Below are positions 61,621-64,000 of a stretch of 64,000 nucleotides of DNA, piece after piece (position 1 is the first letter of the stretch; the number at the start of each line of letters is the position of its first letter). The DNA lies in NCBI GenBank assembly GCA_000611775.1, contig KK106985.1, forward strand, positions 663,982-727,981. The letters are read 5' to 3'. The position numbers and the translations under genes are program-made. The notes beneath the pieces were generated by a model. The model worked only from the letters and a program-made list of their open reading frames with translations, had not been told where the DNA came from and ran no database searches. This DNA is from Umbilicaria muhlenbergii. Its lineage: Eukaryota; Ascomycota; Lecanoromycetes; Umbilicariales; Umbilicariaceae.

Positions 61621-64000
61621 CTACATGGTGGATGCCAGGTCAGCATAGGTCACAAGGTAAACGATCTGGGTCCTGGTGAAAAGGCCAGTGCCTGCCGTTA
61701 AGGCATCACGGCCAAGTCCATGTGGCGGATATGCATACGGATATGGATGTGGATATGGATGAACAACGCACTTGACCTCGGTTGCAAGCTTCTGCTTTGC
61801 CTCTGCGAATCTCACCTCACAAGCCTGCCATGCCAAAATCCGCTTCTTGGCTGAGATCGATTTGATCCGCATGCTGAATATCCCACTCACTGGCCGGTGG
61901 TCGGAGAGGCGCAGTTCGTGTCGTCGATATTCCAGCTGCCTGATCCGGCCCGCGCCCCGGTACAGCATGCGGTCGCACCACGCCGGCGACCGGTGTTTTT
62001 CGCTGCTGTCATAGCGATCCGTGCCGACATCGTACTTGTATGTTGGCGCAAACGTGATGGCTGATTCTGTGAACATACCTAGTCGGAACATGGGGTTCCG
62101 TCTCCGCGACACGAGGAGCTGGTCTCGCTCGAGCAGTTTGCTAAGATTGTTTGCATTGATAGCCTTGATCACTGTATCGCGGCCCATGGTGTCGATCCGG
62201 TAGTTGAGATCGCCGTGCAGCACACAGATCTCATGGTCCAAAATCATGCTGCCATCTCCTCCACCGATGTAGGTGTCCCGTCGTGACGAAGGATTTCTCT
62301 CTGGCGGTAGAGCCTCACTCTCAAGGATGGCGGCGACGTCATTGTTGCGGTGCACCGTTTGCGTTTGGCCGGCAGCCAAGTGACAGTTGACAAAGCATAA
62401 TGAGCTGTCATCAATCACGAATCTCATGATCAGCGCGCCCTATTAATCAACGTTCAGCACTGCCGTCTCAAGGAACCATAGCATGTGCGCCAACCTTATT
62501 ACCGTGTAAGCCGCCCATACCCCGTTTAACCTCCGCAGCGTTGAGATCTCGAACACGGTTGCGTTCAGATCCTTTGACGAAAACACAACTAAACAGTCCA
62601 ACCATACTGGCAGTGTGAAGCAGGTGATATGGCTCGTCGGCGGGCATCGAATCCTCAATGCATCTCACAAGATAATCTCGCCATGCTCGATATTGCCGGC
62701 TCATGTGCTCTTGTTCAGAAGAATCCTTTTTCTTGTTACTCTTGAAGAAACTCTCTGTCCACTGTCAGACTGGCATCGTTGATTGAGGTCTTATGTCTTA
62801 CTTGCTGTCAATGTTTTATCCTCCAGATCCACCAGTTCCTGAAACCCGAACACCAGAATTTCAGGCGAGTCTTCTACCCGAAGGAATTCTCGAAAGAAAT
62901 TCGTGTCTCTCTCTTCGTAGCCAAGGTCCGAAGGCGTTGACGCGCCTGCATTCCAAGTCATAACAACCGCCTTGATTTCCCGGAAATCGCAATAATCCGT
63001 ATCATGCTCTTGCATATCGTCGTCTGCAGCAATGTCAGTATGTAGTTAAGGCTCTTATCATCGACATAGTATTTGATACCGAGCCAGTCTTCTTCTAACA
63101 TTCCATCCCATAATCGAATAACGTTGTCCATACCGATAGAAGCGATTTGTAGACGTCCAAGTTTCCAGACGCTGCTTCGGTCGACCAAGATGTTTGTAAC
63201 CGGGTTATCATGAGCATGCCAGTCCTTTTTGACCTTCCATGGTTGAGACCGGGTGTCATATACGTAGATCATCCCCGTATTGTATCCGGCCCAAAGATAA
63301 GCGCCGACACCTGCAAGAGAGTTGATCTTGTACACACTAACGTTGACGATATCAAGGCAAGTATAGTCCTTTGTGGAATATATTGTCACTTTGCCATCGG
63401 TGTGTCCGAAGTAGACACGATCTAACTGACTAGTGACGACTGCACCCGAAGTCACTTCGCCCACGTTCGGCTGGATCAGCGGATGTTGTGTGACGAAGAA
63501 TGATGCCTCATTATTCGAGCCCGGGCGAAAGACTCTGGTTTCCTTGCCGGTAGCTAGCCACAGGCAATCTCGGATGACCATAGAGAAGGTATGACCTTTC
63601 GGTACCCTATGCGACAAAGGGGTATAGTGCAGATTGGGTAAGCCTCCATCGTCCGGCAACCAGATGTGGAGCTTGCCGTCGTCGTCCAAAGACCACATAC
63701 TATTTTGGTGGCGGTGGATTTTTATAATCTCCCTCCTGGCATGTGCACTCGACTTTGCAAAAACGACGTTTTGGGTCAGAAGATCAACTTCTTGTATTTC
63801 TCCGTAGTTAGTGCCCAGCCAAAGCCGTAGCCCCTCCTCGTCGGCGGTAGCTCCAGGCTTGAAGGCTAGAGATGTGACTTTGATTCCCTCCCCATGTGCC
63901 AAGCTCACCAGAGGATCACCAGACAGTAAGTTCCATGCCCGAGTAAGGTAACCTGTCGTACAAACATGCTGACCACAGATATCAAAGAGTTTCGTCTCGT
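61621..64000 (-). CDS. WD40-inositol polyphosphate 5-phosphatase, 5' end outside the window
   Basis: Exons in the window are beyond 64000-63080, 63023-62802, 62754-62495 and 62439-61621. The introns are 56, 47 and 55 bp with GT..AG ends. 739 residues are visible. The N-terminal part is a WD40-like propeller (repeats near GYLTRAWNLLSGDPLVSL, KLHIWLPDD, IYVYDTR and VIRLWDGM). The C-terminal part is the Mg-dependent 5-phosphatase (endonuclease/exonuclease/phosphatase fold), with WNAG, FGFQELVDLEDK, NKGALIMRF, FVNCHLAAGQ, LHGDLNYRID, APTYKYD, RSPAWCDRMLY and LSDHRPV. All these catalytic and metal or phosphate-binding boxes are intact, so it should remove the 5-phosphate from phosphoinositides or inositol phosphates. 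This domain order is found in filamentous fungi and in plant WD40 5-phosphatases. The final ~45 residues, including a HPYPHPYPYAYPPHG run, look species-specific. The window edge cuts the N-terminus, so the true start is unseen. Confidence 0.93.

Overview
This window comes from a filamentous ascomycete. The intact genes have short introns (46-80 bp) and look most like Eurotiomycetes (Aspergillus relatives); that placement is inference from remembered protein families. The genome is strongly two-speed. Bases 1 to about 54,598 are AT-rich, repeat-only DNA mutated by a RIP-like process. Bases about 55,150 to 64,000 are of ordinary GC content and hold three intact host genes and one DNA transposon.

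The AT-rich block can be read as a single nested insertion. The outermost element, H, is a plus-strand Ty3/gypsy chromovirus relic that starts left of the window and ends with its 3' LTR at 54,354-54,598. Three elements sit inside it. Gypsy A (minus strand) contains a hAT end (D, 1-1220), gypsy B (2113-8933) and gypsy E (11472-17644), and E carries a small palindromic repeat, R1. Gypsy F (20106-43261) has gypsy G (27374-43229) inside its own 5' LTR. G in turn holds two R copies, a scrap of an A-like element and a 7.6 kb hAT transposon (C, 33773-41341). Gypsy I (45078-53549) belongs to the same family as H and is inserted in inverted orientation. Target-site duplications support B (ATATT), E (ATTTT), F (GTTAA), G (ACCTG), I (CACAC) and C (8 bp with one mismatch). 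All gypsy copies are fossils with many breaks.

CpG is nearly absent from the repeat block, and so are CCA/TGG, while TCA/TGA are inflated. CpA itself is common, so this is not the classic Neurospora CpA pattern. Several gypsy copies carry 0.6-1.8 kb of extra sequence between pol and the 3' LTR, in some cases with antisense reading frames.

The GC-normal part holds, in order: AT-rich spacer (54,599-55,150); a Mutator-like DNA transposon (55366-57000) with perfect 35 bp terminal inverted repeats and a perfect 9 bp target duplication; an eight-exon APC-superfamily amino-acid permease (+, 57474-59495); a three-exon GFA/CENP-V-type zinc protein (-, 60109-60974); and a WD40-inositol polyphosphate 5-phosphatase (-, 61621 to beyond the right edge). 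The three host genes have no obvious shared pathway. The permease and the GFA gene are convergent. The transposon lies about 470 bp upstream of the permease start and may affect its expression.
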